In this document: positions 45,777 through 53,955 of the stretch, piece after piece
Layout: every line of letters begins with the position of its first letter
Numbering within the stretch: the first letter of the stretch is position 1
Source of the DNA: Pseudoalteromonas sp. MSK9-3
Lineage (GTDB): Bacteria > Pseudomonadota > Gammaproteobacteria > Enterobacterales > Alteromonadaceae
Direction: 5' to 3'
Assembly: GCF_003590335.1 (NCBI RefSeq)
Contig: NZ_MIET01000070.1
Location: forward strand, 186,001 to 250,000
Length of the DNA: 64,000 nucleotides
Position numbers and translations under genes: made by a program
Notes under the pieces: generated by a model
What the model was told of the DNA's origin: nothing
Seen by the model: the letters and a program-made list of their open reading frames with translations, nothing else
The model's database searches: none

Positions 45777-48700
45777 TCACCCAACCGCCAATTTCCCTGC
45801 CTCGTGCCACATGTCACTTGGCATGGGGTTCATCAATTCCCACGTGATATTCATAGGCTGGCTGCCAGTGTGGCTTTGATATATAACCTCGCCATAGTTT
45901 ACAAACCCCATGGTTCGGCCATTTTCGTCTTTGCCTTGTTCGCGTACAAATAACAAGATGGTTTTACCTGTTTGCTGGTGTTCAATGTAGCTTAAGCCGC
46001 GACCGTGTTCTGGGCGGGCGCTATTTTGTGTTTGCCAATGAAATAATGTAGGGCTAAGTGCATAGTCGTGATACAGCGTGGTGGGCGAGTAGGTTTTTTC
46101 ACATTTGTTAAGGGTAACAAATAGTAGTTCTAGATTTTGCTTTTTAAATTCTAATACGCCTTCGCGCGCGGTCGATTTTTTATCAAAAGCGTGCGCGCCA
46201 AAGGCGGCGAGTATGTGTTGGCGCGTGTAGCGGCTATGTAACTTTATGGCATGATTGGGCAAACACGCTAAATCACTTTCTTGTTGATGAATACGGTTTA
46301 TTAAAAGCGTAATTACTTGTGCTAGTTCATGTTGCAATATTGGATGTTTAAGTGTTTTTAAGCTCTGTTCTAACGTATTAAATCCTAAACTTTTACCTGT
46401 AGTGTCCCAAAAGTTGTAATGAGCCATTAGCGCAAATTGTTGGTATTGCGGTGTAGGCGCAAAGTTAAAATTGTTATTACATAATTCCTGTAAAAAGCGT
46501 AAATAGCTAAGTGAATCGCAGGCAAGTAATTGGGTGTTAATAGCGCGGTAATATGCGGCATAAATATCAGTTTGCTCTGTGGGAATGTCATCACCTTTTA
46601 GCCAGTGCCAGCCGCCAAGCTTTTTGTCTTTTGGTTTGTAGATGTCTTCAAGTGTGACCTGCGGGTTGAGACGTAAAAAATTGCTTAAGGTGAGCTCGTC
46701 GTCACTGTGCTGTGAATAGCCTGCAATGAGTTGCTGAAGGCGGCGCTTGCCATTTATGGCCTGCTGAATATTCTTTAATATGGTTTTTTGCGTTTGCTTT
46801 TGTAGCTCTATACGGCAACCCAGCGGCAAATGCGGAAAGTTGTTTTCAATTTCAGTTTTGATTGGTTGACTGCTTTTACCAATAAGTGCGCGAAACTTAC
46901 TGGCAAAGTCGTATTCTGGGCGTGCATTACCTACAAAGTCGAGTACGGTACAGCATTGCTTTGAACCACTCAAAGAAAGGCTATTGTTTGGCAAACGCAA
47001 GCCGCGGCCAAGTTGCTGTAAAAAGAGTGTTAGGCTTTCGGTTGGTCGTAAAAATAGCAGAGTGTCGACTTCTGGAATATCAACGCCTTCGTTAAAAATA
47101 TCGACTACGCACAGGATTTGAATAGCGCCACTGCGCAGTGCTTGTTGTTTTTGTGCACGCTCGCGGGTGTTTTTACTGGTAAGTACGTCGGCATTGATAC
47201 CTGCAAGGTTGAATTTGGCGGCCATAAACTCGGCATGGGCTTGGCTTACACAAAATGCCAGTGCTTTGATGGTGTGAACGTTGGTGACAATGTCGGCTAG
47301 ACTGGTGATAATTTTAGCTGCGCGACTATTCTCACCAGTATAAAGATTGCTGAGTTCGGCTATGTCATAGCGGCCATTGCGCCATGCGATTTGATTTAAG
47401 TCGAGTGTATCGTCAATACCAAAGTATTGAAATGGGCATAAATGACGTTGATTGATGGCTTCTGGTAAGCGTATTTCTGCGGCGATTACGCCACAAAAGT
47501 CTTCTAGTATATTAGCGCCGTCTTGTCGCTCTGGTGTGGCGGTTAATCCCAGCAATATGGTTGGCGTAAAATGCTGTAACACGGCCCGATAACTGGTTGC
47601 ACTTACATGGTGTACCTCGTCGATGACAATATAGTCATAATAATCGGAAGTTAGCTGCAAGGTGGCTAATTGGTTGTTGAGCGTTTGGATTGACGCAAAT
47701 AACTGGCTATAACGTTCTGGGGTATAGTTACCCACCCACAATTCGCCAAAGTTATTATTTTTAAGCACGCCACGGTAAGCGCTTTGAGCTTGTTTGAGTA
47801 TTTCTTCGCGGTGGGCAATAAACAAAAAAGTGGCATTTGGGTTTTCATTGTAAAGGGGTTTAAAGTCAAAAGCCGAAACAATGGTTTTACCCGTGCCCGT
47901 CGCTGCAACCACCAAGTTTTTAAAGCGGTTGTGAACGCTGCGTTCAACGCTGAGCTTTTCTAAAATGACTTTTTGATGGGGTTTTGGGGCTATATCAAAA
48001 TAAAAGGAGTGGTTTGGTGGGCGTACTCCGCGTTGTTCTTTTAATGAATTTATCAGCTTTTCTTTACATGCAACTTTGCCTGAAAATAGTTCAAAGTCTT
48101 TTGATTGCCAGTACGTTTCAAAGGTGCTTTTGGTTTTGGCGATAATATGCGGGATTTCTTGTGCGGTAATTTTTAAGTTCCACTCAAGGCCGCTAGTCAG
48201 TGCTGAATGCGATAAATTAGATGAGCCAATGTAGCCGGTATGAAAGCCTGTATTGCGTAAAAATAAGTAGGACTTTGCGTGCAAGCGCTCTTGTTGGTTG
48301 TTGTAACTAAGCTTAACTTCGGTATTGGGTAAGCTTGCCAAAAACTCTACCGCTTTGGCGTCGGTTGCACCCATATAAGACGTTGTTATTACCTTGAGCT
48401 GCTTACCACTGTGAGTAAATGCTTCAAGCTCATTTTTGAATATACGCAGCCCTGTCCATTTTATAAATGATACTAACCAGTAGATGGTATCGGCTGAGTT
48501 GATCTCGCGTTTTAGCTCCGTTTCTAAAGAAATACCTGCATTTGCGCCTGAGAACAGCTCGCTCTGAGTTAGTCCAGTGAGCGGAAATATACCATTCGTG
48601 TAAGCAGGTAAATCAGCGGCGAACGGGTTACTTTTATCAAACAACGCTGTGAGTATTTTGCCTTGTGAGTCAATTAAGTTATCGCTAACGAGTGCATCGT

Positions 48701-48944
48701 CAGTAATGTGATCTTTTAACCAAAAAACCAGTTTGTTAGCGAGTTCTATTTGGTCCTGTAACCGCTCGTTGGAATTAGGTATAGCATTGATAGCGTGTTC
48801 TACTAGCTTTGCTAAAAAACGCGACAGCCAAGTGGCAGCTTCAGCACTTTCAAGTACGCGCTCACCCACGAAAAAGCGTTCTCTGTTGAGGTTTTGCTCG
48901 ACTACTTGGGTGATGAGTTGCTCGTAAATGCCGATTTGTTCCAC
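45777..48944 (-). CDS. PLD-nuclease / SF2 helicase / DUF3427 protein
   Basis: A 1055-residue cytoplasmic protein. After an N-terminal helical part (1-130) comes a phospholipase D-like nuclease domain (about 140-290; HAKSYLFLRN and GYIGSSNLSHSAL, the HxK and GSSN motif), then an SF2 helicase (about 315-690) with Walker A AATGTGKTIVSAFDF, DEVHH, LLGLTATPER, and motif VI QLGRGLRLP. DUF3427 covers about 760-1050. The start is GTG at 48944. This architecture is a known defence-island type, probably an ATP-driven nuclease acting on invading DNA. The gene converges with the MTase-HNH pair. Part of its 5' end is duplicated at 52 kb. Confidence 0.9.
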   Translation of the reverse strand: MEQIGIYEQLITQVVEQNLNRERFFVGERVLESAEAATWLSRFLAKLVEHAINAIPNSNERLQDQIELANKLVFWLKDHITDDALVSDNLIDSQGKILTALFDKSNPFAADLPAYTNGIFPLTGLTQSELFSGANAGISLETELKREINSADTIYWLVSFIKWTGLRIFKNELEAFTHSGKQLKVITTSYMGATDAKAVEFLASLPNTEVKLSYNNQQERLHAKSYLFLRNTGFHTGYIGSSNLSHSALTSGLEWNLKITAQEIPHIIAKTKSTFETYWQSKDFELFSGKVACKEKLINSLKEQRGVRPPNHSFYFDIAPKPHQKVILEKLSVERSVHNRFKNLVVAATGTGKTIVSAFDFKPLYNENPNATFLFIAHREEILKQAQSAYRGVLKNNNFGELWVGNYTPERYSQLFASIQTLNNQLATLQLTSDYYDYIVIDEVHHVSATSYRAVLQHFTPTILLGLTATPERQDGANILEDFCGVIAAEIRLPEAINQRHLCPFQYFGIDDTLDLNQIAWRNGRYDIAELSNLYTGENSRAAKIITSLADIVTNVHTIKALAFCVSQAHAEFMAAKFNLAGINADVLTSKNTRERAQKQQALRSGAIQILCVVDIFNEGVDIPEVDTLLFLRPTESLTLFLQQLGRGLRLPNNSLSLSGSKQCCTVLDFVGNARPEYDFASKFRALIGKSSQPIKTEIENNFPHLPLGCRIELQKQTQKTILKNIQQAINGKRRLQQLIAGYSQHSDDELTLSNFLRLNPQVTLEDIYKPKDKKLGGWHWLKGDDIPTEQTDIYAAYYRAINTQLLACDSLSYLRFLQELCNNNFNFAPTPQYQQFALMAHYNFWDTTGKSLGFNTLEQSLKTLKHPILQHELAQVITLLINRIHQQESDLACLPNHAIKLHSRYTRQHILAAFGAHAFDKKSTAREGVLEFKKQNLELLFVTLNKCEKTYSPTTLYHDYALSPTLFHWQTQNSARPEHGRGLSYIEHQQTGKTILLFVREQGKDENGRTMGFVNYGEVIYQSHTGSQPMNITWELMNPMPSDMWHEAGKLAVG

Positions 48945-48972
48945 GTTTATTCCTTTTACTGCTGTGTTGTGG
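48857..48972. repeat. Flanking direct repeat, left copy (5' end of helicase gene)
   Basis: This block matches 52004-52119 at about 106 of 116 positions counted by eye, without gaps, at a constant offset of 3147. It spans the first 29 or so codons of the helicase gene and about 28 bases upstream. The two copies bracket the Zorya-like operon. Confidence 0.9.
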
Positions 48973-49067
48973 TTGCCGTAACTCCTTGAAACGGAGTTTA
49001 GTTTAATTTATTGGGGTGAGGTTTGGAAGGGGGCTGGAGTATGAGTTTAGCTTTGGCGCGTTTGGTT

Positions 49068-49170
49068 GGATGGACCCTGACCTGCGTCAGGGAGACGGAT
49101 GGTGTGGGCGATATTGGTATAGTTGAGTGTGCTTGGTTGGGATGGACCCTGACCTACGTCAGGGAGATGA
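49068..49170. repeat. Palindromic repeat cluster E, two copies in reversed orientation
   Basis: Two copies of ATGGACCCTGACCTGCGTC with GGGAGACGG-type tail (about 49071 and 49142). This is the reverse complement of the palindromes found before 44 kb: the orientation of the family flips here. Confidence 0.9.
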
Positions 49171-49313
49171 GTGTGGGACATGGTGAGCAATGGTACACAA
49201 GGTGAGGTGAGGTTAATCGGTTGAGTAGCAGAAAAGTTAATTTTTTGTTTTTTTAATGTTTTCAATGATGTAGAATTTAAGCCATTTGAAATTAAACTTG
49301 AGGAGGTTTCAAT

Positions 49314-50489
49314 TTGGCAACAAATCTTATTTTCATCTCGATTATTACTACAGCTGTAGCAGTTTTGTTTTTTATCTATGAAGCAAGAAAATCAACTTCT
49401 AAAGTTGCAACTATTACACCCTCTCTGTGTGTAACCATTGGTATATTCTTTACATTTGTTGGCATTGCTGTTTCATTACAGTCATTGGCACCCTCCAGCA
49501 ATAGCCAAGAGGCATTTGAGGCGTTATTGGTTGGGTTGAAAAGTGCCTTTTGGTCTAGTGTTATTGGTTTAGGTGGTTCAATACTTTGTCGTTGGCAGTC
49601 AACTAAATATGGAAAAGATCCATATGATGAATATGCAAAGCAAACGAACCATATTGTTGTGGCGCTTCGAGAAAATAGCCGTAGTGTAATTCATGCAATC
49701 AATAACAATAGTAAAACAATAGCTACTATATTATCGGAGCAGCTTTTCAAAGATTCTGAAAGCTTAAGTCAGCAATTTCAAGAAAGTACGGATGTTATTT
49801 TGAAGCAATTCGCTGCCAATATTGAAATCTTAATCTCTCAATCAAATACTCTATTAAATGATGTGAATACTTCTGTTCAGTCTAATCAGGCTATATTAAA
49901 TACGATGGTCACTTCATCTCAGGAATTTAACGAAAATAATAGAATCGCTATGCGAAATAGTGCGAATTTATTACATAATTGCGTTATGCACTTTAATACG
50001 ATTTTAGAATCTACAGAAAAGTCACTTATTAGTTTTGAAGTGCAAAATGAAAAGTTGCAAAAAGGGATGGAAGATGTTTCTTCTGCCATTATGAGTGACT
50101 TTTCTAAGGTACAAACATTATACCATTCGTTAAGTCATGATATAAATCGAGTAGAGTCAGCAATGAAATCTGTGTCTCAGCTAGTTATAGATTTAAAACA
50201 GGTTCAAGAGTTGTTAGAAAAAGATCACAAAGAGAATATGGTAGCGGCTATTACTGATTTTAAGGTTCAATTTCAAAATGTTAGTAAAGAATTTGATGCA
50301 TTAAATCTGGCGCAAATGAAAGCGGCGCATGCTTTCTTTGAGAACTTAGATCTTACAGTTGAAAAAGGACTCACCGAAGTAGTCGATGTTTACACTAGTG
50401 GCCTCAAAACCATCCTCAAAGATAATAACACTGTGTTGATAAAGAGCAAAGCCAAAGAAACTGATCTTCAGTTAGATGAAGTGGAGTAA
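49314..50489 (+). CDS. zorA: ZorA-like MotA/TolQ/ExbB-family motor protein (compact)
   Basis: A 391-residue inner-membrane protein. Three hydrophobic helices lie at about 4-21, 33-55 and 72-92; the sequence TPSLCVTIGIFFTFVGIAVSL and LLVGLKSAFWSSVIGLGGSI is the MotA/ExbB-like core typical of ZorA. Residues about 115-390 are a long cytoplasmic helical tail with many predicted coiled-coil stretches. In Zorya, the ZorA-ZorB complex is an ion-driven motor that detects phage attack and signals through the ZorA tail. Start is TTG at 49314 with a perfect AGGAGG six bases before it. Two bases separate it from zorB. The tail is shorter than in the type I systems I know of. Confidence 0.82.
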   Translation: MATNLIFISIITTAVAVLFFIYEARKSTSKVATITPSLCVTIGIFFTFVGIAVSLQSLAPSSNSQEAFEALLVGLKSAFWSSVIGLGGSILCRWQSTKYGKDPYDEYAKQTNHIVVALRENSRSVIHAINNNSKTIATILSEQLFKDSESLSQQFQESTDVILKQFAANIEILISQSNTLLNDVNTSVQSNQAILNTMVTSSQEFNENNRIAMRNSANLLHNCVMHFNTILESTEKSLISFEVQNEKLQKGMEDVSSAIMSDFSKVQTLYHSLSHDINRVESAMKSVSQLVIDLKQVQELLEKDHKENMVAAITDFKVQFQNVSKEFDALNLAQMKAAHAFFENLDLTVEKGLTEVVDVYTSGLKTILKDNNTVLIKSKAKETDLQLDEVE

Positions 50490-50491
50490 TT

Positions 50492-51145
50492 ATGCTATTC
50501 AATGCGCAAGACACGGAAGATTCAGGTTTAGCGATTTCAGATCTAATGACGGCACTAACGGCCGTATTTTTATTAGGCACATTATTAGCCATCGAGAAAC
50601 GTGATTTAATAAGTGAATATGAAGCTTTCAATAGTACTTCTTTTGAGAATAACTTATTAAATGGGAAGCGGAGAGTAGGTAAGCTGTTAGAAACAATGAG
50701 CAATAATAAGTCAAAATTACATTGGGACGAAAGTCGACATGCATTAACAGTTTGGCTGCAATTTGAAAAGAATGATTCAAAGTTGACTGAGTCTGCGAAG
50801 GCAACTCTAAATATGTTGTGCCCAAAACTAATAAGTATTGTGGGCAATCATGGTAGCTCAATTGGTAAAGTGATCATACGGGGACATACAGATAGAAGTT
50901 GGAGTGGGAAAGGTAATGATTTTGTTGGCAATATGCGTGTTTCTTATGAAAGGGCAATGAATACAACAGATTATTGCTTAGCGTCATTGCCAAAGAAGGA
51001 GGTGGTCATTGCTTCTAAGTTTGCTGCTGAAGGGGTGTCATTTCTGTACGCTGACAGTCCGTTGACTAAAGGACAGGAAAATTTACAGCGGCGAGTAGAA
51101 ATTTTGTTTGATTACACTCAGCAAGCGAGACAAGTAAATGACTAA
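50492..51145 (+). CDS. zorB: ZorB-like MotB/OmpA-family stator protein
   Basis: A 217-residue protein. Asp17 in AISDLMTALTAVFLLGTLL stands at the start of the single membrane helix, where MotB/ZorB have the ion-binding aspartate. The C-terminal OmpA-like peptidoglycan-binding domain (about 115-210) shows IIRGHTDRSWSGKGNDF and NMRVSYERAMNTTDYCL, plus the RRVEILFDY end. It anchors the ZorA motor to the cell wall and moves ions. It overlaps the downstream HNH gene by eight bases. Confidence 0.85.
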   Translation: MLFNAQDTEDSGLAISDLMTALTAVFLLGTLLAIEKRDLISEYEAFNSTSFENNLLNGKRRVGKLLETMSNNKSKLHWDESRHALTVWLQFEKNDSKLTESAKATLNMLCPKLISIVGNHGSSIGKVIIRGHTDRSWSGKGNDFVGNMRVSYERAMNTTDYCLASLPKKEVVIASKFAAEGVSFLYADSPLTKGQENLQRRVEILFDYTQQARQVND

Positions 51146-51926
51146 ATTTAACGGCTTTCGTTCATCATGGTATGAAGTATTGGGCAATGTTAGAGAGAGT
51201 GTTGACCGAAAGATATTGTTTAACTACCGGAGAGACCCTGGTTTTTTTAAAGATGGTAGACCTGTTTTTGCTTATAAAAAAGAGTTTCAAATAGCACGTT
51301 ATGACGAATTAACAGCGGATAATATAATGAGCAAAACACCCAAAGTGCATTTGACTTACTGTCAAAATATACAAAGGGCACCAGGGAAATATCAGGTAAC
51401 AAGCCGTGCAGATGGTTTTTTTCATGTTAACTTAAAAACTGAAAGCGGCGAAATTCAAAAAGAGGAAGTACTATTACCTATGGCGGCTTGTCAGTTTTGC
51501 ATCCGAATGCTGTTCCCTGATTATTTACCGCCACTTGGGAAGAATAAGACCAAATGTGATGAATTGGCGAGCAATTTCAATTTTGCAGATTTTGTGAGTG
51601 AAGGTGTTGTGTTAAGCCATATCGCTTTTGATGAGTCAAATATACTCAATAGGTTTTTGGGGGAAAGAAATTGGTCAGAATTTAGCAGGGATATGCGCGC
51701 AAAAAATAATTGGTGTTGTCAGTTTTGCAAAATCTCATTTAAAAGTTATAAGCATCTACTACATGTTCATCATATCAACCATAGTCAATACTGGAATTCA
51801 CCCGCTAATTGTATGGTGTTGTGTATAGGTTGTCATGCTAAGCAACCCCATCATCAACATCTTAAGCAGAATAAACTTTATAGTTTATATGAAGAATACA
51901 TTAAGAAAGTTACATTGACATATTAG
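51138..51926 (+). CDS. zorE: HNH-nuclease effector of the Zorya-like system (ZorE-like)
   Basis: A 262-residue protein without signal peptide or membrane helix. The C-terminal HNH domain (about 185-245) contains WCCQFCKISF, LLHVHHINHSQ (catalytic His), NCMVLCIGCHAKQPHH. Type II Zorya is defined by ZorA, ZorB and ZorE, with ZorE carrying an HNH nuclease domain, so position and domain agree. The N-terminal 180 residues are unassigned. Symbol is by architecture, not close identity. It overlaps zorB by eight bases, supporting co-translation. Confidence 0.7.
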   Translation: MTKFNGFRSSWYEVLGNVRESVDRKILFNYRRDPGFFKDGRPVFAYKKEFQIARYDELTADNIMSKTPKVHLTYCQNIQRAPGKYQVTSRADGFFHVNLKTESGEIQKEEVLLPMAACQFCIRMLFPDYLPPLGKNKTKCDELASNFNFADFVSEGVVLSHIAFDESNILNRFLGERNWSEFSRDMRAKNNWCCQFCKISFKSYKHLLHVHHINHSQYWNSPANCMVLCIGCHAKQPHHQHLKQNKLYSLYEEYIKKVTLTY

Positions 51927-51965
51927 AAGCCTCGATATTCTTACGTTCTCCTGCCATAGGGAAGG

Positions 51966-52091
51966 TCAAAGTGGCTGAAAGAGCCTGAAATGTGTATCAA
52001 GCGCACGCTTACCCACGTAAAAGCGTTCTCTGTTGAGGTATTGCTCGATCACTTGGGTGATGAGCTGCTCGTAAATACCGATTTGTTCCAC
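51966..52091 (-). pseudogene. Truncated second copy of the helicase gene 5' end
   Basis: From a GTG at 52091 the minus strand encodes VEQIGIYEQLITQV, then residues matching the first 29 or so of the PLD-helicase protein with mostly conservative changes (V to I, N to Y, F to Y). It then diverges at about 52004 and stops at 51966. The conservative substitutions suggest the fragment came from a diverged helicase allele under selection, not from a fresh neutral duplication. Confidence 0.8.
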
Positions 52092-52119
52092 GATTATTCC
52101 TTTTACTGCTTTGTTGTGG
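52004..52119. repeat. Flanking direct repeat, right copy
   Basis: This is the partner of 48857-48972, in the same orientation, about 91% identical by eye, immediately followed by repeat cluster F. Together the copies delimit a segment of about 3.1 kb carrying cluster E and the Zorya-like operon. Confidence 0.9.
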
Positions 52120-52147
52120 GATGAAGCAAGGGTTTTGAGTGCTTATA

Positions 52148-52345
52148 TAAATGGACCCTGACCTTCGTCAGGGAGACGAGTGGTGGGGTGTTTGTTGTTG
52201 GGGGTTGGTGTGGCTTTGGCGTGTTTGATTGGGATGGACCCTGACCTTTGTCAGGGAGACGAATGGTGGGGGTGTTAGTGGTGTGTAGGTTTTGCATCAT
52301 GGTTAGTTTTCTATTTGTCTCCCTGAATTCATTTCAGGGTCTAGG
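52148..52345. repeat. Palindromic repeat cluster F
   Basis: Two ATGGACCCTGACCTTCGTC-type copies (about 52151 and 52233) and one copy of a third palindrome, CCCTGAATTCATTTCAGGG (about 52320). The stretch 52346-52650 after it shows no gene or repeat that I recognise. Confidence 0.88.
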
Positions 52346-52650
52346 TTTTGGGAGATGGGTGATTTGGGGCGATGGGTATAAAGTTGGGTGCGGTGTGGTG
52401 AAATGTGACTTGGTTTTGCTATGTTTGTAATTTAAATGTAATAAAATGTAAATTTATTCAGGCGCTATAAACTCAGGATTGTGCATTAAACATGCAGGCT
52501 CGTGTGCAAGGGTGTATAGGCAAAGCGTTATATTCATTATGTTGCATTTAACTTCCTGTACTCATTTTAGGGCTATTTTTCTGGCTGAATAAAGTGCTTT
52601 ACTTGTTAAGTTGCTGGTGTCATTGTGGTTTTTTTAATAAGGAATGTGTT

Positions 52651-52803
52651 ATGAAAATTAAAATGGTAAAAAAACAGATTAAAAACTTGTCTACTAACAA
52701 TACTCTAAATCAAAAGCAAACTAACAAAGTTGCTGGTGGTATGTACGCAACAGCACCTTGGATGACTTGTCATTCGCATGAATGCGCAACTTATTACTGC
52801 TAA
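52651..52803 (+). CDS. Short leader-type peptide precursor (putative RiPP or bacteriocin), copy 2
   Basis: A 50-residue peptide starting MKIKMVKKQIKNLSTNN and reaching a double-glycine site NKVAGG at residues 25-30. The 20-residue core holds three cysteines and three aromatic residues near its end, with CHSHEC and a terminal CATYYC. The leader matches the pattern of the peptides at 30734 and 57910. AAGGAA lies seven bases upstream of the ATG at 52651; a longer frame from 52594 is less likely. It is followed by two hairpins, one a clear terminator. No adjacent modification or export gene is present. Confidence 0.65.
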   Translation: MKIKMVKKQIKNLSTNNTLNQKQTNKVAGGMYATAPWMTCHSHECATYYC

Positions 52804-52812
52804 ATTGTTATA

Positions 52813-52882
52813 TCAAACTCAATTATTTGAGTTTGAAAATTAGTAATAATTCAATAACCTTCGGCTAGGCTGAAGGTTTATT
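52813..52882 (+). terminator. Hairpin pair ending the 52.65-kb peptide gene
   Basis: TCAAACTCAA, TTAT, TTGAGTTTGA (52813-52836) is followed by AACCTTCGGC, TAG, GCTGAAGGTT with TTATTTTT (52856-52885), an intrinsic terminator with one G-U pair. Confidence 0.85.
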
Positions 52883-53116
52883 TTTGATCCAAATAGGCGA
52901 ACTATAAATTAAGTCCGTTATGACTTCATTTTGTGTCGTGACTTTTTACAAGTAATATAATCTACCCTCAAATATTTCGATTGATTTCTCATCTATAAAT
53001 TACATTTCTTTTATGATTATGACTTGGCTTTTTATGCCTCTAGCGTTGTTCATTGTGGTTGTTAATTAGACAAGTCACTTTAGGTAATTATGTGTTTGGG
53101 TTGTGAGTGCTTATGG

Positions 53117-53775
53117 AAATGGACCCTGACCTTCGTCAGGGAGACGAATGGTGTATAGGGTTTGCGTCATGGTTAGCTTTTTACTTGTCTCCCTGAATTC
53201 ATTTCAGGGTCTAGGTTTTGAAGTGTTTGAAATTGAGCTCTGATGGTTTGTATGGGCCCTGACCTACGTCAGGGAAACGGAGGGTGTGGGTGTTTGTTGT
53301 GGCTTTGGAGTGCCTTTTTCGGATGGACCCTGACCTGCGTCAGGGAGACGAATCTATTTTAGGGAGACGAGTGGTGGGGTGTTTGTTGTTGGGGGTAGTG
53401 GGGGGTTGGTTTAGCTTTGATGTGTTTGGTTGGGATGGACCCTGATCTGCGTCAGGGAGACGAATGGTGTGGGCGTTGGTTGTTAGTGGTGTGTAGATTT
53501 TGCGTCATGGTTAGTTTTTATTTGTCTCCCTGAATTCATTTCAGGGTCTAGTTTTTGAAGTGTTTGAAATTTAGCTCTGATGGTTTGTATGGACCCTGAC
53601 CTGCGTCAGGGAGACGGATGGTGTGGGTGTTTGTTGTTAGTGGTGTGTAGATTTTGCGTCATGGTTAGTTTTTTATTTGTCTCCCTGAATTAATTTCAGG
53701 GTCTAGGTTTTGACGTGTTTGAAATTGAATATTGATTGTTTGATGAGCCCTGACCTGCGTCAGGGAGATGAGTGG
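53117..53775. repeat. Palindromic repeat cluster G
   Basis: About six ATGGACCCTGACCTGCGTC-type copies (53119, 53250, 53322, 53435, 53590 and 53740 approx.) alternate with three CCCTGAATTCATTTCAGGG-type copies (53190, 53526 and 53681 approx.). The GTGGTGTGTAGATTTTGCG linker between them recurs. The 234 bp before it (52883-53116) hold nothing recognised. Confidence 0.88.
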
Positions 53776-53849
53776 CGAGATTGAGGGTGTGGTGGTGGAT
53801 AGGATAGCTGGCTAGCAGATAATTTCAGCTTTATAAAAGTTGCGCAATG

Positions 53850-53870
53850 TAATGTTATAGTATAGCGTGT
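53850..53870. promoter_or_regulatory. Putative Zur box upstream of the COG0523 GTPase
   Basis: TAATGTTATAGTATAGCGTGT matches the inner 21 positions of the Zur consensus (AAATGTTATANTATAACATTT) at about 16 of 20 fixed positions by eye. The left half is perfect except its first base. It lies about 86 bp before the chosen ATG, where zinc-dependent repression is expected. Confidence 0.7.
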
Positions 53871-53955
53871 TTTGTTGGGTCGTGTTATTAGCGCTTCGTC
53901 ATCGCTAATGATTAAGTCAAACCGTCAATTTATAATTCAATGTGGTAAAAAAATT

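Noticed and set aside
43806..52119. Prophage or integrative element
   Set aside because: There is no integrase, transposase, phage structural gene or tRNA attachment site in or beside the island; the flanking direct repeat is part of a gene, not a typical att site.
52440..52650. Integron attC-like site
   Set aside because: GCGCTATAA and GCGTTATA occur about 75 bases apart, but the inverse core sites do not pair and there is no integrase or cassette array.
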